Assembly: GCA_947630255.1 (NCBI GenBank)
Contig: CANRGU010000019.1
Coordinates: 1-16,371, forward strand
Length of the DNA: 16,371 nucleotides
Direction: 5' to 3'
DNA from: an uncultured Clostridia bacterium
GTDB taxonomy: Bacteria; Bacillota; Clostridia; TANB77; CAG-508
Within the stretch, counting starts at the first letter, position 1, and each line of letters opens with the position of its first letter. Positions 7,505 to 14,443 of the stretch are shown here, one piece after another. The notes under the pieces are model-generated. The model had not been told where the DNA came from. It did no database searches and was given only the letters and a program-made list of their open reading frames with translations. The translations under genes and the position numbers were made by a program.

Positions 7505-9151
7505 TTATTCTTCAAATATACTGTTTCCAATAAACTCCCTTAAAAGAGAATTCATTGGTACTAAATCAGATGGTATAGATTTAAAATAGCTAAGCATTGA
7601 GTATAACCTTTTTGCTTCTGAATACTCTGGAAGGTCTGCTCCTATTTCTTTTAGCAATGGCATTGCATAATCTTTTAAGACACTTAGTTCATAAATTAAT
7701 GATGAATTAAACATTACATCTGCTTCTTCTTGATATGCAAATATATTTTTATTTTCTCCCCTGTTTACTGATGGCCACATTTTGAGTGTATGCAAAGCAC
7801 TATATCCTCTAAATTGATTGTCTCTAACAATTCTTCTTATTAACCTTGTATCTGTTGTAGAAATTCTATTATAATAGTCTACGTTAAGTACTGTTAATGC
7901 ACTAATATATATCTTAAATTTTTGTTCTGCTGGTATTAAAAATGTTAGCTTATCGTTTAAGCAATGTATTCCTTCCATTATTAAAATTTCATCTTCTGCT
8001 AATTGCATTGTATTGCCTTTATATTCTTTTGTTCCTTTTTTGAAATTAAAAGTTGGAGCTTTAATTTTTTTTCCTTTTAATAGCTCTAACAAATCATTAT
8101 TTAAAAGAGTTCTATCAATAGCATCTATTGATTCAAAATCATATTCACCATTTTCATCTTTTGGAGTATTGCTTCTTTCTACAAAATAATTATCTACTGA
8201 TATTGTTTTTGTTTTCAACCCATTTAATCTAAGTTCTAGCTCTAATCTTTTTGCAAATGTAGTTTTTCCTGATGAAGAAGGTCCTGCAATTAGAATTACC
8301 TTTTTATTTTTATTATCTGAAATTATATCTGCTATTTTAGCTATTTTCTTTTCGTGCAAAGCTTCATCCATTAAGATATAATCTTTAATGTTTCCATTTT
8401 TTATTATTTCGTTTAATTTATATAGTGTATTAACATTGAGTGTTTTATGAACATCTTCATATTCGTCAAGTGTTTCTAATAATTTAGGACATTGAATAAA
8501 TTTTCTTAGTTCGTTAGGATTATTTCTGCTTGGATATCTTATTAAAAATCCATCATGATACTTTGATAATTCATATTTTTTTATATATCCTGTTGAAATA
8601 GGCATAACTCCATAAAAATAGTTGTAATAATCCTCGCAATAATAAAGTGTAACTTCTTTTTTTTGTTCTAGATCTAATTGTAGCTTTCCTTTTAAAGTTT
8701 TTTCTTTTGAATAAAATTCTTTAGCTTCTTCTTTTGTCATAACTTTTCGTTGTATAGGTATATTTTTTTCTATAATATCTTTTATTCTATCATCTACTTT
8801 TTTTATTACTTCATCAGTTATATCTAGTCCATCTATTTCACATAGCATTGAATGATACAATTGATAATTTACTGTAAGTAATGCTTGTGGATAAATATCA
8901 TGGAAAGCCTTTGCAACTATATATATAAGTCCTCTTTGAAATACTCTCATTCCGTCTTTATCTGTAATGTCAATTAATTCTATAGTTCCGTCTGACGGAA
9001 TTTTAAATTTTAATCCTTTTACTTCGTTATTATATCTGCATGCTATTATTGAATTATTGCTTTTTTCTATTTCTCTTTTAAATAAATCTAAAACTGTTAT
9101 ATTGTTTTTAGCATCTATCACTATATTTTTATTCTTATATAATATTTGCAT
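7505..9151 (-). CDS. Nucleoside (uridine-like) kinase with TGS/threonyl-tRNA-synthetase-like N-terminus
   Basis: The 548-residue protein joins two parts. Residues 1-65 look like a TGS fold and 70-220 like the second additional domain of threonyl-tRNA synthetase (GLIYIVAKAFHDIYPQA, then LYHSML near 98-103). Residues 280-548 form a uridine-kinase-type P-loop domain, with Walker A GPSSSGKTT (290-298), SVDNYF (318-323), a MEGIHCLND strand, and the lid RLIRRIVRDNQFRG. Such fusions are annotated as nucleoside kinase in clostridia and Thermotoga and are expected to phosphorylate uridine or cytidine with a nucleoside triphosphate. The tRNA-synthetase-like part lacks a catalytic core, so aminoacylation is not expected. 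A strong AAGGGAGG precedes the ATG. The exact nucleoside cannot be told. Confidence 0.92.
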   Translation of the reverse strand: MQILYKNKNIVIDAKNNITVLDLFKREIEKSNNSIIACRYNNEVKGLKFKIPSDGTIELIDITDKDGMRVFQRGLIYIVAKAFHDIYPQALLTVNYQLYHSMLCEIDGLDITDEVIKKVDDRIKDIIEKNIPIQRKVMTKEEAKEFYSKEKTLKGKLQLDLEQKKEVTLYYCEDYYNYFYGVMPISTGYIKKYELSKYHDGFLIRYPSRNNPNELRKFIQCPKLLETLDEYEDVHKTLNVNTLYKLNEIIKNGNIKDYILMDEALHEKKIAKIADIISDNKNKKVILIAGPSSSGKTTFAKRLELELRLNGLKTKTISVDNYFVERSNTPKDENGEYDFESIDAIDRTLLNNDLLELLKGKKIKAPTFNFKKGTKEYKGNTMQLAEDEILIMEGIHCLNDKLTFLIPAEQKFKIYISALTVLNVDYYNRISTTDTRLIRRIVRDNQFRGYSALHTLKMWPSVNRGENKNIFAYQEEADVMFNSSLIYELSVLKDYAMPLLKEIGADLPEYSEAKRLYSMLSYFKSIPSDLVPMNSLLREFIGNSIFEE

Positions 9152-9213
9152 ATATTTCCTCCCTTAATGCTCAAATTATTTTGTACTATTTTTAATTTTC
9201 TAGAATTATAAAA

Positions 9214-9262
9214 GGGTGCTGCAACGGTTACTTTTCTCTAATGTTTTTAACCGACAGCACCC
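9214..9262 (-). terminator. Rho-independent terminator after the DUF5050-type gene
   Basis: GGGTGCTG (9214-9221) pairs with CAGCACCC (9255-9262). An inner six-base stem, CGGTTA with TAACCG, sits behind a small bulge. On the minus strand the stem is followed by TTTTAT. It lies seven bases past the stop of the gene at 9270. The T run is short, so termination may be partial and feed the nucleoside kinase gene, for which no good promoter was found in 9152-9269. Confidence 0.65.
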
Positions 9263-9269
9263 ATATTAT

Positions 9270-10310
9270 CTAAATTGACAATGCTTTTTTACCTTTTCCG
9301 TCTGCTTCTATTTTAAACATTTCGCTATCACCATTTTCGTTTTCGTCTATATAATAAATACAATTGTTTTGTATATTCATTTTTGTATAAGTATTTTTTA
9401 TGTCTGTTATTTTAGTTTCATTTTCTCCTTTTAGACTAATACTATATATTGCAAGATTACCATTTTCATCTGATTTTGTATAATATATTTTGTTCTTGCT
9501 AAAATTTATACTTTCTAATTGTATATTGCCATCTAGATTTGCAATTTTTTGTTTATTCTTTCCGTTTGATTCTATTTTATATAACTCGTAACCATCTTGA
9601 GTTTTTTCTTCATTTTGATTTTCATAAATATAATATATATTATTTTTATTTACAAAAAATTGTCTTGCTGAATCATTATCAATTATAGTTCTATCTTCTC
9701 CATTTGTAGTTATTTTTGCTATTATATATTTTCTATTATTAACATATGAATAGTAAATCCATTTACCTTCAATTTCATAATTTTGAATTGATTCACTTAA
9801 TAATATTTGTTTATCTTGTCCATTTGTTTTTACTTTATAAAGTTTAGATTCTTTAAAATAATATATCCAATTATCTATAACTGTAACTTTTGCGGTATCT
9901 ACATCATGTTCTATTATTTCTTTATCTTGTCCATTTGCATTTATTCTTACAATGTTATTATTACCTGCTGTTTTATCTAAATAATATAAATACTTACCAG
10001 ATTTATTTAAATAAAGTGCATAATCTGAGCTTATTTTTTCTATATTATTTCCTGAATTTATTTTATATATTCCATCGGTGTTACTATCTTTAAATCCTAA
10101 ATAATATACCGAATTATTCTTTTCTACAGCAAAACCTAAGTTATTTAAATTGCCACTTGTATTTCCTATTTCTGTTTTATTTGTAGCTAATATTAAAATT
10201 ATTGCACAAATAATTACAATTAGTGCTATTGATAAGATTATGGCTACATTTTTGTTCGTTTTAAAAAATGAAAAAATTGTATTCTTTAAATTTATAAATT
10301 TATCCTTCAT
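9270..10310 (-). CDS. Membrane-anchored DUF5050-type beta-propeller protein
   Basis: The 346-residue product has a short cytoplasmic N-terminus, one membrane helix (about 22-43) and a long extracytoplasmic region. That region is built of repeats of the form IYYI...LYKI..NGKDKQKI (for example SKLYKVKTNGQDKQIL and YELYKIESNGKNKQKI). This pattern is seen in DUF5050 proteins, thought to form a propeller of about 40-residue blades. No catalytic motif is visible, and function is unknown; surface binding or sensing is only a guess. The ATG at 10310 was preferred to an in-frame ATG at 10328 because AGGAAGG stands eight bases before it, whereas the earlier one has only an A-rich upstream. The gene is transcribed alone between its own promoter and terminator and is divergent from sspH. 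Confidence 0.85.
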   Translation of the reverse strand: MKDKFINLKNTIFSFFKTNKNVAIILSIALIVIICAIILILATNKTEIGNTSGNLNNLGFAVEKNNSVYYLGFKDSNTDGIYKINSGNNIEKISSDYALYLNKSGKYLYYLDKTAGNNNIVRINANGQDKEIIEHDVDTAKVTVIDNWIYYFKESKLYKVKTNGQDKQILLSESIQNYEIEGKWIYYSYVNNRKYIIAKITTNGEDRTIIDNDSARQFFVNKNNIYYIYENQNEEKTQDGYELYKIESNGKNKQKIANLDGNIQLESINFSKNKIYYTKSDENGNLAIYSISLKGENETKITDIKNTYTKMNIQNNCIYYIDENENGDSEMFKIEADGKGKKALSI

Positions 10311-10353
10311 AACATTTTCCTTCCTCATTAGTATTTTTTTATTTTATATGATA

Positions 10354-10382
10354 ATTATATAATTTAAATATAATATTATCAA
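10354..10382 (-). promoter_or_regulatory. Sigma-A promoter of the DUF5050-type gene
   Basis: TTGATA (10377-10382) and a perfect TATAAT (10354-10359) are separated by 17 bases on the minus strand, with a leader of roughly 35 nt to the ATG. This is one of the best promoter matches in the window. Confidence 0.75.
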
Positions 10383-10410
10383 GTATTTTTTTTACTTTTT
10401 TGGATATAAT
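10383..10410 (+). promoter_or_regulatory. Promoter of sspH-like gene, possibly forespore-specific
   Basis: A TATAAT at 10405-10410 has no good sigma-A -35 box at 16-18 bases. GTATT (10383-10387) followed at 14 bases by GGATATAAT (10402-10410) resembles the forespore sigma-F pattern GYWTA / GGNRANANT, with one mismatch in each. Forespore control would fit a spore protein, but the sequence alone does not separate the two readings. Confidence 0.4.
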
Positions 10411-10425
10411 GGTAATAAATAACAA

Positions 10426-10452
10426 TGAAGAGTAAAAATATATATCTCTTCA
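10426..10452 (+). promoter_or_regulatory. Leader inverted repeat before the sspH ribosome binding site
   Basis: TGAAGAG (10426-10432) and CTCTTCA (10446-10452) form a perfect seven-base stem with a 13-nt loop in the leader, ending eight bases before the AAGGAGG ribosome binding site. It could be a protein site or an RNA hairpin that stabilises the message. No role is proven. Confidence 0.35.
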
Positions 10453-10472
10453 ATTTTTAAGGAGGAACCTTT

Positions 10473-10670
10473 ATGAATCAAAAAAGAGTTAGTGAGATTT
10501 TAAATAGTAGACAGTTAAATGAAGTTTATTACAATGAAAAACCAGTCTGGATACAAGAAGTGCATGATGATATTGCTAAAATTGGATTTTTAGATGGTTC
10601 TCAAGAAAAAGATGTGTATATAGATGATTTATATGAAAGTGATTTGTATAATTCTTCTTCGAAAAAATAA
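10473..10670 (+). CDS. sspH: H-type small acid-soluble spore protein
   Basis: The 65-residue product follows the SspH pattern, MNxxRAxEIxxS....V.YxGxPVWIxxV....A....: here MNQKRVSEILNS, VYYNEKPVWIQEV and an acidic C-terminal half. These minor spore proteins accumulate in the forespore. Unlike alpha/beta SASPs, they are not the main DNA-coating proteins. AAGGAGG stands eight bases before the ATG. The gene is flanked by a leader inverted repeat and a bidirectional terminator and is transcribed alone. The C-terminus (about residues 54-65) carries a few residues beyond the usual end. It is the main evidence in the window that the organism sporulates. Confidence 0.88.
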   Translation: MNQKRVSEILNSRQLNEVYYNEKPVWIQEVHDDIAKIGFLDGSQEKDVYIDDLYESDLYNSSSKK

Positions 10671-10689
10671 GAAAAAGTAGATATATTGC

Positions 10690-10727
10690 AAAGTAAAAAG
10701 TAGACTTTATCGTCTACTTTTTTACTT
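10690..10727. terminator. Bidirectional terminator between sspH and ppdK
   Basis: GTAGAC (10700-10705) pairs with GTCTAC (10712-10717) around a six-base loop. The stem continues through A runs and T runs on both sides, and further through AAAGTA/TACTTT with one bulge. T-rich tails occur on both strands, so the hairpin can end both convergent transcripts. Confidence 0.85.
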
Positions 10728-10744
10728 TATTTACTTAATTATTT

Positions 10745-13384
10745 TTAAGCGTTTTTAGATTTTAATGCTGCTTGAGCTGCTGCAAGTCTTGCAATTGGAA
10801 CTCTAAATGGTGAACATGATACGTAGTTTAATCCTACATTGTGGCAGAATTCAACGCTTGATGGTTCTCCACCATGCTCTCCACAGATACCAAGTTTAAT
10901 GTTTGGTCTTGTTGCTCTTCCTTTTTCAGCTGCCATTTTTACTAATTTTCCAACACCATTTTGGTCAAGTTTAGCAAATGGATCTGATTCATAGATTTTT
11001 GCTTTGTAGTAAGAATCTAAGAATTTTCCAGCATCATCTCTTGAGAAACCAAATGTCATTTGTGTTAAGTCATTTGTTCCGAAAGAGAAGAATTCTGCTT
11101 CTTCAGCTATTTCATCAGCTGTTAATGCTGCTCTTGGTATTTCTATCATTGTACCAATATGGTATTCCATATCTGATCCTTTTTCCTTCTTAACTTGTTC
11201 TGCTGTTTCAACAACTATATCTTTAACGAATTTTAATTCTTTCTTTTCTCCAACTAATGGAATCATTATTTCTGGTACTATATCGTATCCATCTTCTGCT
11301 TTAACTTCTATTGCTGCTTCCATTAATGCTCTTGTTTGCATCCTAGCTATTTCTGGATATGTAACTGCAAGACGGCATCCTCTGTGTCCCATCATTGGGT
11401 TGAATTCATGTAATTCTGCACATTTTGCTTTTAAGTGTTCTACTGTAACACCCATATCTTTTGCTAAAGCTTTTATATCATCTTCGTCAGTTGGTAAGAA
11501 TTCATGCAAAGGTGGATCTAAATAACGTACTGTCATTGGTAATCCTTTTAGTTCTTTGTACATAGCTTTAAAGTCACCTTTTTGGAATGGTATTAATTCA
11601 TTTAAAGCTGCTTCTCTTGCTTCAACTGTTTCTGATAAAATCATTTTTCTGATTTTTGGAATTCTATCTTCTTCGAAGAACATGTGCTCTGTTCTACATA
11701 GTCCTATTCCTTCTGCTCCTAAGTGAACAGCATTTTTTGTATCTCTTGGGTTATCAGCATTTGTTCTAACTTTTAAAGTTCTGAACTCATCTGCCCATCC
11801 CATTATTCTTCCAAAGTTTCCGCTAACGCTTGCTTCAACTGTTTTTATATCACCTTTGTAGATTTTTCCTGTTGTTCCATCTAATGAAATATAATCTCCT
11901 TCATGGAATGTATATCCACCAAGTTCAAATTCTTTTGCTTCTTCATTTATTTTGATGTCTCCACAACCAGATACACAGCATGTTCCCATACCACGAGCAA
12001 CAACTGCAGCGTGTGATGTCATACCACCACGAACTGTAAGTATACCTTGGCTTGCTACCATACCTTCAATATCTTCTGGTGTTGTTTCTAGACGAACAAG
12101 TACAACTCTTTCACCTTTTCCACCTTTTCCTAATTCTTTTGCTTCTTCTGCTGAGAATACTACTTTACCTGCTGCTGCACCTGGTGATGCTGGAAGTGCT
12201 TCACCTATAACTTCTCCTGCTTTTAAGCTTTGTGCATCAAATGTAGGGTGTAATAATTGGTCTAAAGATTTAGCTTCTATTCTTAGAACTGCTTCTTCTT
12301 TAGTAATCATTCCTTCGTCTACTAAATCACAAGCTATTTTTATAGCTGCTGGGGCTGTTCTTTTTCCATTTCTTGTTTGTAAGAAATATAATTTTCCTTC
12401 TTGGATTGTAAATTCCATATCTTGCATATCTTTATAGTGATTTTCTAGTTTTGTTGCTATTTCCATAAATTCTTTATAGCATTCTGGTAAATCTTCTGCA
12501 AGTTTTGTAATTGGTTGTGGTGTTCTAACACCTGCAACAACGTCTTCACCTTGTGCATTGATTAAGTATTCACCAAATATTCCTTTTTCACCTGTTGATG
12601 GGTTTCTTGTAAATGCAACACCTGTTCCTGATGTATCTCCCATGTTTCCAAATACCATGGCTTGAACATTTACTGCTGTTCCCCAATCTCCTGGTATATC
12701 ATTCATTCTTCTATATACAATAGCTCTTGGATTATCCCAGCTTCTAAATACAGCTTTAACTGCACCCATTAATTGTTCAACTGGATCTTGTGGGAATTCT
12801 TCACCTTTCATTGCTTCTTTGTATACAGCTTTAAATCTTTTTACTAATTCTTTTAAATCATCAACTGTTAATTCTGTATCGTAATGAACTCCTTTTTCTT
12901 CTTTTACTTCATCAATTATTTTTTCAAAGAATGATTTTGGAACTTCCATAACTACATCTGAATACATTTGAATAAATCTTCTGTATGAATCATATGCAAA
13001 TCTTGGATTTCCAGTTTTTGCAGCGAATCCTTCAACTGCTTCATCATTTAAACCTAAGTTTAAAATTGTGTCCATCATACCAGGCATTGATGCTCTAGCA
13101 CCACTTCTTACTGATACTAACAATGGATCATTGTTGTCTCCAAATTTTTTACCTTGAATTTGTTCTAATGTTTTTAATGCTTCAAAAATTTGTTTTTGAA
13201 TTTCTTCATTAATTTTTTTACCGTCATTATAATATTCTGTACAAGCCTCTGTTGAAACAGTAAAACCTTGTGGAATTGGTAAACCTAAGTTAGTCATTTC
13301 TGCTAGGTTTGCACCTTTACCACCTAATAATTCACGCATGTTTGCATTTCCTTCTTTAAAAAGGTATACATATTTTTTGCTCAT
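10745..13384 (-). CDS. ppdK: Pyruvate, phosphate dikinase
   Basis: This 879-residue enzyme interconverts pyruvate, ATP and phosphate with phosphoenolpyruvate, AMP and pyrophosphate. It works in glycolysis or gluconeogenesis of many anaerobes. The N-terminal nucleotide-binding domain starts with LLGGKGANLAEM (19-30) and includes SVRSGARASMPGMMDTILN (91-109). The swivelling phosphohistidine domain holds GGMTSHAAVVARG with the catalytic His458. The C-terminal TIM barrel binds pyruvate/PEP and contains GLCRTEHMF (561-569), SFGTNDLTQMTFGFSRDD (767-784) and LGICGEHGGEPSS with the acid/base Cys834. Length and order are canonical. AGAAGGG precedes the ATG. Codons look less AT-extreme than in neighbours, as expected for a highly expressed gene. 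It has its own regulated-looking promoter and shared terminator. Confidence 0.98.
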   Translation of the reverse strand: MSKKYVYLFKEGNANMRELLGGKGANLAEMTNLGLPIPQGFTVSTEACTEYYNDGKKINEEIQKQIFEALKTLEQIQGKKFGDNNDPLLVSVRSGARASMPGMMDTILNLGLNDEAVEGFAAKTGNPRFAYDSYRRFIQMYSDVVMEVPKSFFEKIIDEVKEEKGVHYDTELTVDDLKELVKRFKAVYKEAMKGEEFPQDPVEQLMGAVKAVFRSWDNPRAIVYRRMNDIPGDWGTAVNVQAMVFGNMGDTSGTGVAFTRNPSTGEKGIFGEYLINAQGEDVVAGVRTPQPITKLAEDLPECYKEFMEIATKLENHYKDMQDMEFTIQEGKLYFLQTRNGKRTAPAAIKIACDLVDEGMITKEEAVLRIEAKSLDQLLHPTFDAQSLKAGEVIGEALPASPGAAAGKVVFSAEEAKELGKGGKGERVVLVRLETTPEDIEGMVASQGILTVRGGMTSHAAVVARGMGTCCVSGCGDIKINEEAKEFELGGYTFHEGDYISLDGTTGKIYKGDIKTVEASVSGNFGRIMGWADEFRTLKVRTNADNPRDTKNAVHLGAEGIGLCRTEHMFFEEDRIPKIRKMILSETVEAREAALNELIPFQKGDFKAMYKELKGLPMTVRYLDPPLHEFLPTDEDDIKALAKDMGVTVEHLKAKCAELHEFNPMMGHRGCRLAVTYPEIARMQTRALMEAAIEVKAEDGYDIVPEIMIPLVGEKKELKFVKDIVVETAEQVKKEKGSDMEYHIGTMIEIPRAALTADEIAEEAEFFSFGTNDLTQMTFGFSRDDAGKFLDSYYKAKIYESDPFAKLDQNGVGKLVKMAAEKGRATRPNIKLGICGEHGGEPSSVEFCHNVGLNYVSCSPFRVPIARLAAAQAALKSKNA

Positions 13385-13428
13385 AAATTAAACCCTTCTT
13401 TCTTCTATATTTTTCAAAATCCTGTATT

Positions 13429-13457
13429 ATTATATATCAAGCATTTTTAAAATGCAA
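13429..13457 (-). promoter_or_regulatory. Sigma-A promoter of ppdK
   Basis: TTGCAT (13452-13457) and a perfect TATAAT (13429-13434) are separated by 17 bases on the minus strand, with a leader of about 38 nt. A palindrome overlaps the -35 box and spacer, and tandem repeats lie just upstream (listed separately). Confidence 0.75.
13441..13455. promoter_or_regulatory. Palindromic operator candidate in the ppdK promoter
   Basis: GCATTTT-T-AAAATGC is a perfect palindrome with seven-base arms around one central base. It covers most of the spacer and part of the -35 box of the ppdK promoter, the position expected for a repressor site. The binding protein is unknown. Confidence 0.5.
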
Positions 13458-13461
13458 TCAC

Positions 13462-13483
13462 TTTTTGTAATATTTTTGTAATA
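13462..13483. repeat. Tandem 11-bp repeat upstream of the ppdK promoter
   Basis: The unit TTTTTGTAATA occurs twice in direct succession (13462-13472 and 13473-13483). It begins five bases upstream of the -35 box, and its period is close to one DNA turn. It may act as an UP-like element or a pair of activator sites. Confidence 0.6.
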
Positions 13484-13499
13484 TTTTATCAATTAAAAA

Positions 13500-13535
13500 A
13501 ATTGCCTTGAATTTATTTCTAAATTCAAGGCAATT
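13500..13535. terminator. Bidirectional terminator after the toxin gene
   Basis: A perfect 15-base stem, AATTGCCTTGAATTT (13500-13514) with its complement (13521-13535), surrounds a six-base loop. T runs follow on both strands. On the minus strand it ends the toxin-antitoxin transcript nine bases past the toxin stop and insulates ppdK from it. Confidence 0.88.
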
Positions 13536-13543
13536 GTTTTTAT

Positions 13544-13861
13544 TTATATTAACCCTCCATCTAAATAATTTCTACCACCATAATATATATGTGATATTAA
13601 AATTATTCCATCTTCTTCTATTATTGTATAAATCATTATATAGTTGTCTATAACTATTCTTCTATAATCTCTTCCTGCCCTATCTGTTTTTTCTATTTTA
13701 ACATAAATTTTGGGATACTTTCTTAATTTTTTTATGGCTTCCATTATTTTTTTCCTTAATCTATTAGATGCTTGTTCTGCCTTTAATGTCTTTTTTATAT
13801 AATCGCAATTTTCTTCTATTTCTTCTAAACAGGTGTCTGAAATTACAATTTCATATTCCAT
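13544..13861 (-). CDS. RelE/ParE-family toxin
   Basis: The 105-residue product has the small RelE/ParE fold pattern: a first strand (EYEIVISDTC), two long helices (about 10-53, with EEIEENCDYIKKTL and LRKKIMEAIKKLRKYP), and then strands with DYRRIVIDNYIMIYTI and ILISHIYYGGRNY. The Arg-rich strand, Tyr-rich end and R-x-x-Y are typical of RelE-type ribosome-dependent mRNases or ParE gyrase poisons. Which of these it is cannot be told from the motifs. The ATG at 13861 was chosen because it overlaps the antitoxin stop by 11 bp, with GGAAAG upstream and a normal family start. An ATG at 13888 lacks a ribosome binding site. It is the second gene of the TA operon and is followed by a strong terminator. 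Confidence 0.87.
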   Translation of the reverse strand: MEYEIVISDTCLEEIEENCDYIKKTLKAEQASNRLRKKIMEAIKKLRKYPKIYVKIEKTDRAGRDYRRIVIDNYIMIYTIIEEDGIILISHIYYGGRNYLDGGLI

Positions 13862-14075
13862 ACCTTTCTTTCCATTTCTTAAAGACATCTTCAGCTTTTT
13901 TTACTCTTCCATTATTATAATCTTCTTCTGATTTTAAGATTTTTCTTTCTGTTTCTTCATCTAACATTTTATTTTTATATTCTTCCATTTTCATAATTAC
14001 AACATTATCATTATTCATAGTCTTGTTTTTATTAACTGATGTTTCTAAATCTTTAATTTTTGTTATTTGTATCAT
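13851..14075 (-). CDS. Phd/YefM-like antitoxin with a shortened N-terminal domain
   Basis: The 74-residue product precedes the RelE/ParE toxin and overlaps it by 11 bp, the usual antitoxin-first layout. Its middle (NVVIMKMEEYKNKM, about 24-37) matches the end of the Phd/YefM DNA-binding domain. The C-terminal helix (EETERKILKSEEDYNNGRVKKAEDVFKKWKERYG) matches the toxin-binding tail seen in clostridial YefM-like proteins. The N-terminal domain is clearly shorter than the roughly 50 residues usual before this point, lacking the PVFITKNG-type strand, so DNA binding may differ. AGAGGTG precedes the ATG at a good distance. An inverted repeat covers its -10 box, consistent with autoregulation. Family assignment is moderate; the TA role follows from context. 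Confidence 0.75.
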   Translation of the reverse strand: MIQITKIKDLETSVNKNKTMNNDNVVIMKMEEYKNKMLDEETERKILKSEEDYNNGRVKKAEDVFKKWKERYGI

Positions 14076-14091
14076 ATTAATACACCTCTTT

Positions 14092-14109
14092 TATACTATT
14101 TTTAGTATA
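14092..14109. promoter_or_regulatory. Inverted-repeat operator over the TA promoter -10 box
   Basis: TATACTA and TAGTATA form perfect seven-base arms around four T. The repeat contains the whole -10 box, so a bound antitoxin or TA complex would block transcription, as in most type II TA operons. Confidence 0.6.
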
Positions 14110-14132
14110 CCATAAATTTTAATGTTTTTGAA
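14104..14132 (-). promoter_or_regulatory. Extended -10 promoter of the toxin-antitoxin operon
   Basis: TATACT (14104-14109), preceded by TG one base away, forms an extended -10 box. TTCAAA (14127-14132) stands 17 bases upstream. The leader to the antitoxin ATG is about 25 nt. Confidence 0.6.
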
Positions 14133-14200
14133 TGCTTTTTTATTATTTCCCAAATTTATTATTTGTAAATTGTTTTGTTGTATACAATTTCTTTAATTTT

Positions 14201-14343
14201 TCAAATTTTAACCTCCTTTAACTTTTTATTCATTATTTTTTATTTTGTGAAATTTGTAAACGAATTGTTTATAGAAAAAAATTGCTCTGATTTAAATCTG
14301 TTTTATTATATATTAAAAGAAAGTATTTTTCAATACTTTCCTT
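14201..14343 (-). promoter_or_regulatory. Extra promoter, inverted repeat and ribosome binding site without a gene
   Basis: The gene-free stretch 14133-14392 holds three signals on the minus strand. TTGAAA (14328-14333) and TATAAT (14305-14310) are 17 bases apart, a strong sigma-A match. A nine-base inverted repeat, GAAAGTATT/AATACTTTC (14319-14340), overlaps that -35 box. It is followed by TTTT, so it could also serve as a back-up terminator of tsf. AAAGGAGGT (14211-14219) is an excellent ribosome binding site, but every start after it meets a stop within a few codons (TTG AAA AAT TAA). A palindrome, TTGTATACAA, lies at 14178-14187. The transcript would continue into the antitoxin gene. No convincing reading frame is present. 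Confidence 0.5.
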
Positions 14344-14392
14344 CCATTTTTTTACATTTTTTTGTAACATTTAGTTGTGATGATAACATAAT

Positions 14393-14430
14393 AAAAGAGG
14401 ACAAAATTCCATGGAATTTTGTCCTCTTTT
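14393..14430. terminator. Perfectly palindromic terminator of the rpsB-tsf operon
   Basis: The 38-base segment is its own complement, centred on CCATGG, with AAAAGAGG at one end and CCTCTTTT at the other. This gives a stem of up to 17 pairs with a minimal loop and T runs on both strands. It lies 13 bases after the tsf stop. Confidence 0.9.
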
Positions 14431-14443
14431 TAGTCTTTATTCT

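Noticed and set aside
9205..9210. TATAAT on the minus strand as the nucleoside kinase promoter
   Set aside because: No acceptable -35 box at 16-18 bases, and the box lies in the T run of the terminator.
11952..12437. Plus-strand reading frame of 161 codons inside ppdK
   Set aside because: It is antisense to strongly conserved ppdK codons, Ser/Pro-rich and without family motifs; it is open by codon bias of the true gene.
14201..14233. Ten-residue leader peptide MNKKLKEVKI
   Set aside because: Its ATG has no ribosome binding site, and the AAAGGAGGT lies inside the frame rather than before it.
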